Source: Camellia lanceoleosa
Taxonomy: Eukaryota; Streptophyta; Magnoliopsida; Ericales; Theaceae
Assembly: GCA_025200525.1 (NCBI GenBank)
Contig: CM045762.1
Coordinates: 83,543,893 to 83,607,892, forward strand
DNA length: 64,000 nt
Reading direction: 5' to 3'
Made by a program: the position numbers and the translations under genes. Position 1 is the stretch's first letter; the number at the start of each line of letters is the position of its first letter. Under the pieces are notes generated by a model. That model was not told the DNA's origin. It was given only the letters and a program-made list of their open reading frames with translations, and made no database searches. Below are positions 1 to 10,939 of this stretch, piece after piece.

Positions 1-2420
1 GCCTGCTCCACTACTAGGCCGTCTGGAGAGATGAAAACTATGCCAAGTCCTGCTCCATGTCGATTGGATGCTCCATCCACGAAGAGCTTCCACATCTCTC
101 CAACGAACAACTTCCAGCAGGTGGAGGGATCAGATGATGCCTTGGGATCTCCCATGTTGCTGGTGGCTTCTTCAGAGTCCGTGCTCGCTGTCTGCCCCTT
201 GCTTTCTGTTTGCACCAAGTCTTTATTTGTCGGTGAGTCCTGACTTGTTGTAGCATGGTTTGTTTTTTCTTTTCTTTCTTTACTCTGGTCTGCCTTGGGG
301 CCTGACTGAGTAACCAGTACTAGGGGTTGCGTTATTCCGACGTCAACTTCCATCCCTAGTTCGGTTGTCTCAGTTAGGTCGACTGGGCAGATGTGATGAC
401 TTCCTGGTGTGAATTCTGCGACAAAATTTGCCAATGCTTGTGCTTTTATTGCGGTCCTAGGTTGGAACTTGATGTCGTATTGTCCCAATTCCATTGCCCA
501 CTTCAGAATTCGCCCAGAAAAGTTTGCTCTTTCAAATAGAGCCTTTAATGGGAAGGCTGTGAGAACAATTATGGTGTGGACGTGAAAGTAATGCGATAAC
601 TTCCTTGAGGCCGTCATCAAGGCCAATGCCAGTTTCTCCAGTGGCAAGTACCTTGTTTCGGCGCCCAGTAATGTCTTGCTGACATAGTAGATAGGAAGAT
701 GTTGGATTCCTTTCGCGGACCAATCGCGCTTAATTGCATGCTGTGAGACCGCCGGGTATAAGAAGAGTTCTTCTCCAGGGATTGGGGTTACAAGTAGTGG
801 TGGAGAAGACATGTATTCTTTTAGGCTTTTCAGGGCGTGGTCGCATTCTTCGTCCCACTCAAACTTAGCCTTCAGTGCATGGAAGAATGGTCGTAGCCTG
901 TCTGATGACTGGCTTATGAACCGGTTGAGCGCAGCCGCTATGCCAATGAGATGCTGCACTTCCTTCACTGAGTTGGGCCTCTCCAGATCCTGTATTGCTT
1001 TGATCTGAGAAGGGTCCGCTTCTATACCTCGGTTGGTTACCAAGAAGCCTAGGAATTTGCCAGATCCTACTCCGAACGCACACTTCGACGCGTTGAGGCG
1101 TAACTTATGCTTTTTCAGGATCTCGAACATCTCACCTAGGTCCTTGAGATGGTCATTCTCATCTCTACTCTTGACCACCATATCGTCGATGTAAGCCTCC
1201 ATTGTTCTGCCTAACAATGGCTCAAACATCTTAGTGATCATTTTTTGAAATGTCGCCCCTGCGTTCTTCAGGCCGAAGGGCATGACCTTGTAGCAGTACA
1301 ATCCTCTTGGAGTTGTGAAAGATGTGACCTCCTGGTCTGGTTCATGCATGGCGATTTGGTGGTAGCCTCTGTATGCATCCAGAAAGCTAAGTCGGTTGTG
1401 CCCTATCATTAAGTCTACCAGTTGATCTATCCTTAGTAGAGGAAAGCTATCTTTTGGGCACGCCTTATTGACCATTTTGTAGTCGACGCAGACACGACAC
1501 TTGCCATTCTTCTTTGGCACTACAACAGTGTTGGAGATCCATCTTGGGTAGTGCACCTCTCTGATTGCCCCTGTTTCTAGCAGGTTCCCTACTTCTTCCG
1601 CCACTATTTCGGCGTGGTGGAGTGCCGATCTGCGGGTGCGTTGAATGATCGGTCTGGCAGAAGGGTGGACGTTGAGTTGGTGACAGATGAAGTTGGGATC
1701 AATGCCTGGCATGTCGTATGGGGTCCAGGCGAACACTTCGATGTTGGAGGTCAGAAATTCCAAGACCTCCAATCTCTCAGTGCTGGACAACGACGAACCA
1801 AGCAGAAAGAACCTATCTGGGTTCTTTTCATCTATTCTGACCTCCACCAAGTCCTCTACCGCTTTACTAGTCGCTTTGCCGACATCCGCGAATAGTTCAT
1901 TACTCTTAGGTTCTTCAACCGAATGAACGTATCCTTTGGCAGTGTGGCTGCCGTTCACTGTGACAAAGCACTGTTTTGACATGATCTGATCTCCATAAAC
2001 TTCTTCTATTACTCCGGTGTCGTTTAGAAACCGCATCACTTGGTGGTAGGAGGACGCCACCGAGCGCATGGCATGCAGCCATGTTCTGCCTAAGATAATG
2101 TTGTAAGTGGAGGGGACCTTTAACACCCAGAACTCCACTTGTTTTGTCACACTCCCTGCTTTGACTGGGAGGATAATTTTGCCGACAGGCCATTTTGGCA
2201 TGGAGTTGAATCCAATAAGGGGAGATACGGCCGGTGCCAAGTTTTTATCTTGCAACTTTAGTTGTTTGAAGGTTTCATAGTACATGATTTCACATGAACT
2301 ACCTTGGTCAATCAGAATCCACTTGACGTCAAAATCCTTGACTCGGAGAGTAACGACCAAGGCATCGTTGTGAGGGCAATAAATCCTTGCCAAGTCTTTA
2401 TCCGAAAAAGACATGATATT
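1..2420 (-). pseudogene. Tat-clade Ty3/gypsy pol: protease, RT, RNase H, start of second RNase H (runs off left edge)
   Basis: Polyprotein of an LTR retrotransposon that copies RNA into DNA and processes its own proteins. Reading leftward on the minus strand, one frame links all recognisable blocks. A protease active-site-like segment IDQGSS lies near 2300-2312. The RT entry block [16 protein letters not shown] lies near 1480-1530, with NKACPKDS just after it. [10 protein letters not shown] lies near 1350-1390. The catalytic YIDDM lies at 1181-1193, and RNase H follows at about 480-760. At 60-92 begins [15 protein letters not shown], the start of an archaeal-type RNase H; a second RNase H domain of this kind is a hallmark of the Tat lineage. 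Integrase would lie left of the window. No long ATG-initiated ORF spans the frame, as expected for the inner part of a polyprotein, and I did not check every codon for stops. The protease motif has Q where S or T is usual. Confidence 0.85.
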
Positions 2421-4285
2421 TGTGGCCTCTGTCTTCCCCTTTTTGACAACTGGTTGGGCACTTAGCACATCTCTTAAGTGCTCAGCCTTTTTGATTGAAC
2501 CTCTGAGCTCGCATACACGCTCAGGTTCAAAGACTCCATGTATTATGTTGATGACGCCTTGGGGCGGGTCGTCAATCGGCATTCTGTTGGGTTTATTATG
2601 GTCCTGGGGGGTTGGCTGTGCCCCTCCTTCAATGTATTTGTCCAGGTGGCCTGCCGCCACCAACTCTTCCAGATGCTGCCTCAATGGCGTGCAATTCTCA
2701 GTGCGGTGCCCCTTTTCTTTGTGGAAGGTGCACCTGGATCTGTCATCATAGTCCTTCTGGACCTCGCCTAGCTTGGCTGGCCACTTGACAAAAGGCTCGT
2801 CTCGAATCTCACTAAGTATACGATAGATCGGTTTCTTGAATACTGTGGTTATGGCAGTGCGAACTCTCAACCATCTCTTGTCCTGATCCTCGTCGTTGTC
2901 TCGCCTGCCTCGTCCGTTTCGGTTTTGGCGATCTACTGTATTGACCTTTACTGAGGTCTTCTTCTCTGGTGCTGTGGTCGTGCCAGATTTTGCTTTGGCA
3001 CGAGCACCATCCTCTTCCACCCTGATGTGCTGATGCACTCTCTCCATCAGGGCCTCCATGGTGAGGGGCGGTGTCATGGTGATAGAGTCCCTAGTCTGTT
3101 CCCAACTGGAAGGCCTCTTTTATATTGCGCAATGGCGAGATTGGTTGGGCAGTCCCCAATTTGGTTGAATGTCTCCCAGTAGCGACTGTTGTATGACCTC
3201 AGGGTCTCCTTATCGCCCATGTCGATGGAGAGTAACTGGTCAATCTCCACCGGGGTTTTCGTGTTCGTTCTGAATCGTGTTACAAACGCCTCCGCCAGTT
3301 GCGCCCAGGAGGCTATGCTGCCCTCTGGAAGCTTTTTAAACCAAGTCAAGCCAAGGTCGCCAAGGCTTAAAGGGAATAGGATGCACTTCAAGGCCTCGTT
3401 CCGCCGGTATACAGCCATGACCTGGCGAAAGTGGCTTAAGTGCGAGTAGGGGTCCGTCTTCCCCTCATACGTTGTGAATTTGGGCTGTAGGAAACCTGAC
3501 GGAAGGGGCGCGTTTTCTATCGCTGGGACGAATGGTGAGGTCTGCAGCCTCGACAATGCCTTGTCCGTTGGTTCATATGCTGGGCGCGGTATTGGCATTC
3601 CAACCTCGACGCTTCCATGCGTCCGAGGAGCCAACCGCTGTAAGGCAGGAACCCTGTGTGGATCGCGCGCCCCAGCGTCCTCCTTCCATCGTGCCTTCTC
3701 TTCTAGCACGGATAGTAGGTCGGACGATCTGGGTAATTCCATCTGTCTAGACCTTGTCTGGTGCGTATGTGAGGGTCAATATGTGCTTCCCTCAGTGTAT
3801 GACCTCTCAGACCTCGTCCTCTCAGACCTGGAGTGACGAGTCCTGGAAGATCTGGATTACGTGTCGCCTGTCCTGAGGCTTCTGTCTTCTGCTTGAGAGG
3901 GTGTCGAATTCTTACTACGACCCTCTGAGTGGCGAGGGGGCGTCTTATTATTGCGCCCCTCTCCTGTCGCCACTTCTTTTCCTTTCACATGGCGTTTTAG
4001 AGACTCCATGTCCGCCGCCATCTTACGAATTAATTCGTCTTGTTGTCTGACGCGGTCCTCCAGGATTTGAGGGTCAATCCTGCGCCTTTGTTTTTCTGGG
4101 CTTTGCGAACGAGAGGGATGAGGGCTGTTATTCCGCCTTCGTCCCCTCGCATCCCTCCTGGAATTCTGTCTCTGTGGCTCCAGGTCCGCCATGGGAGTGA
4201 CCAAGGGTAGGCCTTCGTGCCTTGTACCCCCATCTGGAGTTTGTCCGTCGATGGCGGACTGAGGTAACTCTTCGTTGTTCGCCAT
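2420..4285 (-). pseudogene. Tat-clade Ty3/gypsy gag, frameshifted
   Basis: Capsid/nucleocapsid gene of the same element, starting at ATG 4285, 48 bases downstream of the primer-binding site. The first part (4285-3857) is a charged, Arg/Ser-rich leader ending at a stop. In the same frame, 3742-3074 holds the conserved gag core, with FVTRFRTNTKTPVEIDQLL and the family motif LRSYNSRYWETFNQIGDCP. Near 3090 the similarity moves into the pol frame ([18 protein letters not shown]), so a frameshift breaks gag there. A variant zinc knuckle with spacing C-x2-H-x4-H-x4-C ([14 protein letters not shown]) lies at about 2690-2732. Tat elements normally have gag and pol in one frame or separated simply, so the stop at 3857 and the frame change suggest a non-functional copy. 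Confidence 0.8.
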
Positions 4286-4332
4286 TGATGTTTGAGAGAA
4301 AAAGCTTGATCAAGAGGTTGTTCTTGTCTGAG

Positions 4333-4350
4333 TTCCCACAGACGGCGCCA
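4333..4350 (-). other. Primer-binding site of the Tat element
   Basis: On the minus strand TGGCGCCGTCTGTGGGAA begins two bases after the LTR end CA. The TGGCGCC start is the form seen after the 5' LTR of many plant Tat elements. The exact tRNA partner was not determined. Confidence 0.7.
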
Positions 4351-4352
4351 AT

Positions 4353-5091
4353 TGTACGGGAAAGAAATACGCTTCTCGTATAATCCTGTTAATCAAGTCT
4401 ATGCTTCTCCGTATGACATCGCTTTATTACCTGAAAACACAAACGTGAGCTAGCTAGCGGGTGGGCACCGGAAACCTCTCCGATGCCTAAGTCAGTAAGC
4501 TTGACAAGTAGACAAAAGCTCTGCGTGTTTAGAAAACAAAGTTGTGCTACATCTCCAAAGGTGATATGGGTGAGCTTTTATAGGTTTCGCGTGGCATAAT
4601 CCTGGTAGGACTCTTACTCCTCCATGTAGAGTCCTCCTAGGATTCATACTCCTGAGAGATAACGCTTCTCTCAACACCCCCCTCACTGCTTAAACCAAGT
4701 GAGATGGTTTTTCCTCAGCCGAACTACCTTACGACCGAAGTAACATTTGCCATGTTAGACTGACCGGAGTGACCACCCTATACGCCAGTTCGGCTCTGCC
4801 TTACTGTCTCCTACCTCGGCTCCCCATACTACGACCGAGCTATCCATAGAAGATACTTGTTTAACTAACTCAGATACCAAGAAGATAGCTTCTTACTTGA
4901 CTGCCAGACCCAACTGGGCTAGTCGAAGCACACTTCTGACCGAGATAACAAACTTTCGTGACCGAACTAATTACCTCGACCTCGTGGACCGGACTGGTTT
5001 CAAGGCTCATTAACTCAACCTCTCCTACTGCGGCCCACAACAGCCCATATACCTAGTTCGGCCCAATTTACCTGTATAAATCACCCTCACA
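4353..5091 (-). repeat. 5' LTR of the Tat element
   Basis: The segment is bounded by TG...CA on the minus strand (TGTGAGGG at the right edge, CCCGTACA at the left) and directly abuts the primer site. A TATA-like TATAAAAG reads leftward at 4582-4575, a plausible core promoter. The right half holds many diverged short blocks containing GACCGAACT or GTTCGGC. The partner LTR is outside the window, so LTR identity and target duplication cannot be checked; the adjoining 5 bp on the right are CTATT. Confidence 0.75.
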
Positions 5092-5120
5092 CTATTTATT
5101 TAATTTCATGGGAAATATAT

Positions 5121-5232
5121 TGTTACAATAGTAAAGAGAGATGAAATAATATGTATTATATTTAATGAATTATTCTATACAATAGAAGGCCTATATATAT
5201 ATATATATATATATAGGCTGAGAAAAAGTATC
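5121..5232 (-). repeat. Truncated Copia-like LTR fragment
   Basis: It begins TGTTACAATAGTAAAGAGAG and aligns through the (AT)n and AAGGCCTATATA block with the complete LTR at 14889-15135. Similarity stops exactly where the Harbinger terminus begins. About half of the LTR is missing. Confidence 0.65.
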
Positions 5233-5396
5233 TTAGCCTCCGTTTGGGAAGTGGGTAGGCTTTTTGGCTTTTTTGGCTATTTTAGTCTGGGGCTAAAAAG
5301 TCTGGTTTGAGAAGGACTTTTTAGCTTTTTGGTGAGGTTTCATCCTGTTAAATTACCGAATTGCCCTTTTTGCCTTTTTTTTAAAAATTTTTTATT

Positions 5397-5422
5397 TTGG
5401 GTTTGGATTTGGCATATTTTCC

Positions 5423-5470
<48 letters not shown>

Positions 5471-6060
5471 TTTTGGCTTTTTGCTTAATTTTTAATTTTT
5501 TTTTTTAAGATTTGGCATATTTTGGTTATTTTTTTTATTTTAATTTTTTTATGTTGGGTTTCGATTTGACGTATTTTGCTAAATTTTTTTTATTATTTTT
5601 TTTGTATGATGGGTTTCGATCTGTCGAATTTTGCTTAAAATTTTTATTTTTTATTTATTTTTTATTTTGGGTTTGGATTTGCCATATTTTGGTTATTTTT
5701 TTATTTTAATTTTTTTATGTTGGGTTTCGATTTGGCCTTTTTTGCTATTTATTTATTTATTTTTTATTTTTATTTTTTTGGGGTTTGGATTTGGCATTTT
5801 TTGCTTAATTTTTTTTTTGACAATTTTTGTATGTTGGGTTTCGATCTGCCGAATTTTGCAAATTCAATTTTTTATTTCTTTTTTTGAGTTTGGATTTGGC
5901 GGCTTTTGCTTTAATTTTTTTTTTATTTTGCGTTTGGATTTTTCGTATTTTGCTTAATTTTTTTTCTGTTACTTTTTTTTTTTTTTTGGGGTTTGGATTC
6001 GGCGTATTGTGCTTAATTTTTTTGATTTTTTTTTAGGAATTTATGTTTTTGTCTTTTTTT
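5397..6060. repeat. T-rich degenerate minisatellite in the Harbinger subterminal region
   Basis: After a poly-T run of more than 40 bases there are about nine diverged units built on GGGTTTGGATTTGGCATATT and TTGGGTTTCGATCTGCCGAA, separated by T-rich spacers, period roughly 55-70 bp. The long Phe-rich ORFs here are by-products of base composition. Confidence 0.7.
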
Positions 6061-6159
6061 TTTGTTTTTTATTTTTACATTAATTAGTTCTTATTCTTCA
6101 TTTTTATTGGTATACAATAACTTCTTTTTTTTTAAATATATTTATGTGTTTCATTTATT

Positions 6160-6830
6160 TGTAAATTACGTCGCGAATGGTAATTTATGTTTTCATGTTT
6201 TTGTTCTAAAATATTTATTGAATGTGGCGTAATTTTGTCGTTATTTTTTCAAAATTTACGATTTTGTCATTGTCTTATTCACTCACATTAATTTATTTTT
6301 ATATTTAGAAAATGGATTTCCTCTTGTTTTATTTATTTGTAAATGACGTGGCAAATGGTAATTTCTGTTTTTTTTCTTTTTTTTTTTTTTGGATGAGGCC
6401 TATGTTTATCGTTCTTTTTTTAATTTATGTTTTCGTAATTTTTTTTAATTTGTATACAATACTTTGTTATTATATTTGACAAATCAGTTTTCGTCATGCT
6501 TATTTTATCTATAAATTACGTGGCAAATGCTAATTTCGGTTTGTTTTTTTGTTTGGAAAAACGTTTTTTTATGTCATTTATTCAAAATACAGTGGAAAAT
6601 CATATATTGCCGTGGCACATGTCAAAAAATCTACAGTCTGTTTTGGTTTTCTTGTTGTTTTCAACTTCTGTTTTTATGTTTTTAATTGACGTCGCACATG
6701 ACAATTTCTGTATTAGTTTTCTTTTTCATTTTTTTTTATTTGTTTCACCTTTTTTTGTTTTTCAAAAAGCTAAATTCGTATGAATTGTAGTTTTTCAAAG
6801 TTAGGCACGTCACCAATTGGAAGGGGTTAC
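6160..6830. repeat. Diverged tandem repeat with ACGTGGCAAATG core
   Basis: About five units share TTATNTGTAAATTACGTGGC followed by AAATGGTAATTTCTG and T-rich spacer. Cores occur near 6165, 6340, 6515, 6615 and 6690, the first three about 175 bp apart. The region lies between the left terminus and the 3' end of the transposase gene. No coding signal. Confidence 0.6.
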
Positions 6831-6933
6831 ATTCCCGTGGAAACTCATACATATTGTACATGATAATATATTTGAATACAGTCTGTTCCACGTGTGTCAT
6901 TATGTGACAACCATACGAAAATTATTTCGACTA

Positions 6934-8505
6934 TTATATATTTCCTAACATTTTGTTATTACGCATGTAACATAATTTGTCGCGTATGTGAAGGTGCACC
7001 AATGCCATATGGGGGTCCTCATCCCCAACCATTAAACCATCCTCGTCATGTTCAACTTCTGGTATGGCATTTACTATTGTCATAGTCTCTTCCTCATCAC
7101 AGATTGGCTGAACAGTTGTTGGGTTACCTGTGTTTTGCCGTATATAATTATGTAATGCCATTGACGCACCTACTAACTGAACTTGCATATTTGCAAAGTC
7201 ATACCGAGGCATGTCTCGAATAAAACCCCATTGATTTTTCCAAGCACTGAAAGTGCGTTCCACCACACTGCGTAAGGACGAGTGCACTTTGTTAAATAAT
7301 TCCCTTGGCGTGTTTGCCGTTGTGTTTCGTGCAATACGTCGGAATTCTTGTTGGTAGTAACGGTGGCCTTTGAATGGTGCTAAGTAACCAATTCGGTTTG
7401 AATAGCCAAAATCGACAAGATAATATTTGCTTGCAGACATGACAACAATGTATGACACCAAAACCGAACATTGTGCGTCATTTTCAAGTAACACTGTTTC
7501 AGGAAAAATTTATAGCCCCCTACATCTAATAACAAGACGATGTGTTACCTTCGTCAGGATGTAGGAAGGGGACATTGTCATTTGTTAGTATCTCGTTGAA
7601 TATGCGACTATCATGCATAGTTCCTTCCTATCTGCAGGAAATGAATATGAAACGCATGTCAAAATCGACAGCGGCCATGATATTTTGCGTGTGACAGTAT
7701 TTCCTATCGAAATATGTTGCCGCATCTGGCCCCGTAACCCATGCACTGACATGTGTTCCGTCTATTGCGCCAATGCAGTTCTGCAAATAACCCAATTGTT
7801 TTGTTGCGTAAATGGGTAACAAGTGTTTGGTTTTTTCCGGACGTCACGTGCAATTAATAATAAAAACAAAGTATAATTAATTGTCTTGATTTATATGTCA
7901 ATAATGTTTTTCAGAAGTACCTTGAACGGTAGGTATTTTTGTCTAGACCGCACGTATGGATGTATAAGATGCTGACTGTATGTGGGGCGGCAATGAACAA
8001 TAGTGAACTCTTTCATGGAAGTTAATACGTTATGCACGTGCCTCGACACAGTCTCCCCGGAATGTTGGAACCGTTCTTGGATTTCCCGATTTTGCTTCCC
8101 TTTCAGCACATGGATAAACATTACAACGCTTTCTTCAACAGTTAAGCTATGTGGACGTTGCGGGACTTGTAACCCAAAATCATTTACTAATGTCTCACAC
8201 AATGCGGCAAAAACTTCATTCGGCATGCAAACATTTTCCTCAAACCGATCCATATGGCCCGCATATAGTTCGCATATCTATGTATTCCCGGTTGGTATAG
8301 AAGTGCGACATGGCATTTTATCCATGTGTTTTTCGTACCATTTTTTCGCATACTGGCATGCTTGTAGAAATGTGCAGTTCTGTTCTTGTTGCACCTGGAC
8401 CGCCATTTGATTAAGCATTTCTGTTATTTCATCATTGTTGCTTCCATCCCAGGGATTCATCGCGTCTTCGTTGATACGAAACCTACAAGAGTGGCAGTCT
8501 TTCAA
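6934..8505 (-). pseudogene. PIF/Harbinger DDE transposase, three exons, nonsense-disrupted
   Basis: Transposase that would cut and rejoin the element ends. Exon 1 (8505-7921) carries the N-terminal region and helix-turn-helix part (SRQKYLPF at its end) and has an in-frame TAG near 8270. A 140-base GT..AG intron (7920-7781) joins in phase to exon 2 (7780-7549), which starts with CIGAIDGTHV, holding the first catalytic Asp. Exon 2 also has EGTMHDSRI with the second Asp, preceded by a TAG where this family has Trp (near 7648). Exon 3, from about 7430 to 6934, has KYYLVDFGYSNRIGYLAPF and VVERTFSAWKNQW with the expected catalytic Glu. The exon 3 acceptor appears to read CAA instead of CAG, so it may be mutated. 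The DDE residues survive but at least two stops make this copy inactive. Confidence 0.85.
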
Positions 8506-9040
8506 TTAGTTGGCATGTGATTCATTGACTCAAATTATATTGAAGTTTGCAATTAAAAAATGCGGACATTGTTTTTAATGTAAGAAATGTCGTCACCAAT
8601 GTCATTTGGAACGCATAATCATATAAATTGCACAAAAAAAGAAGCTGTTCAACTTCTGCTTTACAAGGGGGCCATGGTGGTAACAACCACAAAACTAACC
8701 AGCAAACTAAACTAACAATTGAACTTGCGACATATAGGCATTCAAAAGCATGGAAAGAACACGTAATTCCCTGTCTTAAAAATAGCCACACAAAATATTA
8801 AAGCATAAGCATCCCATTCATTTCCCAAAAACGAAGCACAACCATGCTTCCATTTCGTCAACCCATGCAGTTAACTAAAACTTTTGGTCACCATAGCTAG
8901 CAAGAAAAAAACAAAAACGACAGAATAAAAACATCCACACACCACCATCCTGTTTTAGTACAGTGCCAACAATACCATAAGTCAAAGTTTTAAAAAGGAA
9001 GACAAGGACATGCATTTTCAACACTCGTAACACCGCTACA
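8506..9040. other. Spacer between the transposase and Myb/SANT genes
   Basis: No convincing ORF on either strand. It should hold the upstream region of the leftward transposase gene and the 3' flank of the Myb/SANT gene. I see no repeat structure. Confidence 0.5.
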
Positions 9041-10190
9041 TCACATCCGGCGACCCCCAAACAAGTTTGCAAAAGGCGTTGACGCAGTACACTGGAGCTG
9101 CTTCTGTGTAAGCCATCCAATGATGTGGTCGTCATCAGGCTGGCACATCATCACCTCCCGGTAATCGGAGTTATCCATAAGTGTGGAGGTGAAATGGAAT
9201 AACGGCGTACCAATCAGGGATGGAATACTGCTCAGTTTATGCATGCACTCCGAAATAGTGTACAGCGATTCGTTGCCTATGAGGTGCCTCACCGTGACCT
9301 ACTGATTCTTCGAATGCACCACATCTGTCAGATTGTTCATGCTTTCCGCAATAACTGACGCACACTTGTTGCCTTCTTTGACTTTGAAACACTTGTTGAT
9401 GGCGTCTTTCTCCTTTTTGCCTTTTCAATCGGAACATGCTCCAGTGAAGAATTTGAATCCACGTCCTGTACTCCTGCGGGCATCGGATCAGCAAATGGCT
9501 GGGCTCCCAAACTAGTCATTAGCAGCTTCAGGAAGTTTCTCTCCCGGGGTCCAATGGTGGTTCCCAGTAGCTGATGCCCCCATGAAAACCGTCTCCATCA
9601 AGTCACGGTGTTCCAAGGTTTTTTTCCTAAACTTCACACACGCCTTGTTGATCTGCAAAAATAGAGATATATGAAAGAGGCAGACGTTATATTTCATATA
9701 ATTAATTAAAAGTTAATTGAACATGTCAAAAATGTACTGGTAAATGACAAGTATAAAACTTGTTTGTACATGTACTTACTGATTCCATATTGTCCCACCA
9801 CTTCTCAGGTGCCTGAAACAAACCGGTGTCACAGTCAAAGCCTATCCCGGACACTCCTTTGCTTGGATCCATCAACTTTGTCCACGCTTGCCACTCTTTT
9901 TTCAAGCTCATGTACTTATTCTTCAACTGTTTCAGTCCATGTTTTCTTCCTGTTTTTTTCTCAAATTTCCTTGCCAACGACTTGTACCCTGCTTGGCTGA
10001 GGACTAGGAATGGGCGATTTCCTTTACTAATCTCATTTGCAATCAACTGCAGGAAAACTTGGATTGAGTTACTATCCCATAAGGCCCTGTGGCTGAACTA
10101 ATTTTGTGTTTCTTCAAGACTGCTTGACTTGTCAGTGACAATGCCTTTGCTTTTCGATTGGTTACGCGGTGAAGTACGTGTGGAAGCCAT
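9041..10190 (-). pseudogene. Harbinger accessory Myb/SANT-like DNA-binding protein, broken
   Basis: Plant Harbinger elements carry a second gene whose Myb/SANT-like product helps the transposase bind and enter the nucleus. The chosen start is ATG 10190 (MASTRTSPRNQSKSKG). An in-frame TAG follows after SLEETQN, just before the trihelix-type domain with KSLARKFEKKTGRKHGLKQL and WWDN (about 10100-9780). A 127-base intron (9779-9653, donor GTAAGT, acceptor TTTTTGCAG) joins in phase to INKACVKFRKK and the ATGNHHWTPGEKLP motif, typical of this family. The frame then stops at 9512 and continues shifted in a Lys/Arg/Ser-rich linker (9519-9337). The C-terminal LFHFTSTLM... DHIIGWL region (9292-9041) follows after another break. 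Clearly a decayed copy. Confidence 0.8.
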
Positions 10191-10399
10191 TACTAATGTA
10201 CGGTTACAAAAGATTACCATCACAAATTTGGTTGTTATATACACACACATAAGCCATGACACATTAATAACAACAAACAGAGATATAGGATGCTAAAGTT
10301 AAATTTGCATATAACCATTGCACATTAATAATGTACGTACACAGGTTCCATGGAAGTTAGTAGTGGACAAAAATATGATAGTTAGTAATACGGCTCCCA

Positions 10400-10510
10400 T
10401 ATGCGATAACATACTACCAACATACTACGAACATACTAACTATATACTAACAACATACTGGCAACATACTAACGTGTTTGTACATACTGACAACATGGTA
10501 ACGGTGCTTA
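10400..10510. repeat. Short AACATACTA minisatellite
   Basis: About nine units of AACATACTAN (10-12 bp) run from 10407 to 10495 with CCA, CGA and TGG variants. It lies just downstream of the stop of the leftward GRF-type gene. Confidence 0.65.
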
Positions 10511-10922
10511 CATATGGCACAACAAAATGACAACGAAAATGCAGAGCACATACACAATGGTCTTAAGGACACGCAAGGATTGTTGAATGTCTATGACATC
10601 AGCCCACAGTTGCATGGCAATTTCATCTCCGGGTGACGCATAGTCTTGGTTCTCTCGCCTTCGTTCTTCACACCAACCAATCCAACTGACACAGGTCAGA
10701 CGAGTGGAAATTATGGAACTATTAGTTTCATGGGTTGTTAATGTTCATGCAGTTATGACCAGTAAAGATTGGGTCACTCACCACAGGGCGGGGACAGACA
10801 AAGTAGGGACGCCTTGGATTTTTGGTGGACCTGGAAATCTTAACAATATAGGGGCTATGTCCACAGGCACACATTCGTCGTGGCCATGTACTGGAAGTTG
10901 CAGTAGAGGTGAACGACGCCAT
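10508..10922 (-). CDS. Putative GRF-type zinc-finger protein with C-terminal membrane segment
   Basis: Not in a single ORF, but two neighbouring exons make a recognisable small protein. Exon 1 (10922-10782) starts MASFTSTATSSTWPRR and has CACGHSPYIVKIS followed by TKNPRRPYFVCPRP, matching the C-x-C-G, T-x2-NP-x-R and Cys pattern of the GRF zinc finger. A donor GTGAGT follows. Exon 2 (about 10685-10508) encodes CVSWIGWCEERRRENQ, supplying the last Cys and the aromatic/Trp end, then an amphipathic stretch and a hydrophobic tail VLKTIVYVLCIFVVILL ending at TAA. A predicted join with consensus GT..AG does not keep phase, so the splice sites are uncertain or mutated. Plant genomes hold many unstudied proteins of this layout. 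Its position upstream and in the same orientation as the other two Harbinger genes suggests it belongs to the element. Function unknown. Confidence 0.5.
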
Positions 10923-10939
10923 GCTATGCTTTAAATTGC

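Larger units (their letters stand above)
5236..10930 (-). mobile_element. PIF/Harbinger-type DNA transposon (right end unresolved)
   Basis: The left end reads TTA followed by GCCTCCGTTTGGGAAG, matching the TTA/TAA target preference and GC-rich ends of the superfamily. All three putative genes read leftward: GRF zinc finger (10922-10508), Myb/SANT (10190-9041) and DDE transposase (8505-6934). No clean inverted copy of the left end was found. A weak candidate lies near 13880 (minus-strand GGTCTGTTTTAGGTTTGG), which would place the AT-rich tandem array inside the element and make it about 8.6 kb. Confidence 0.7.

Noticed and set aside
5512..6036. Three overlapping Phe-rich ORFs resembling membrane proteins
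   Set aside because: They come from a T-rich degenerate minisatellite; all frames give similar hydrophobic strings and there is no conserved domain.
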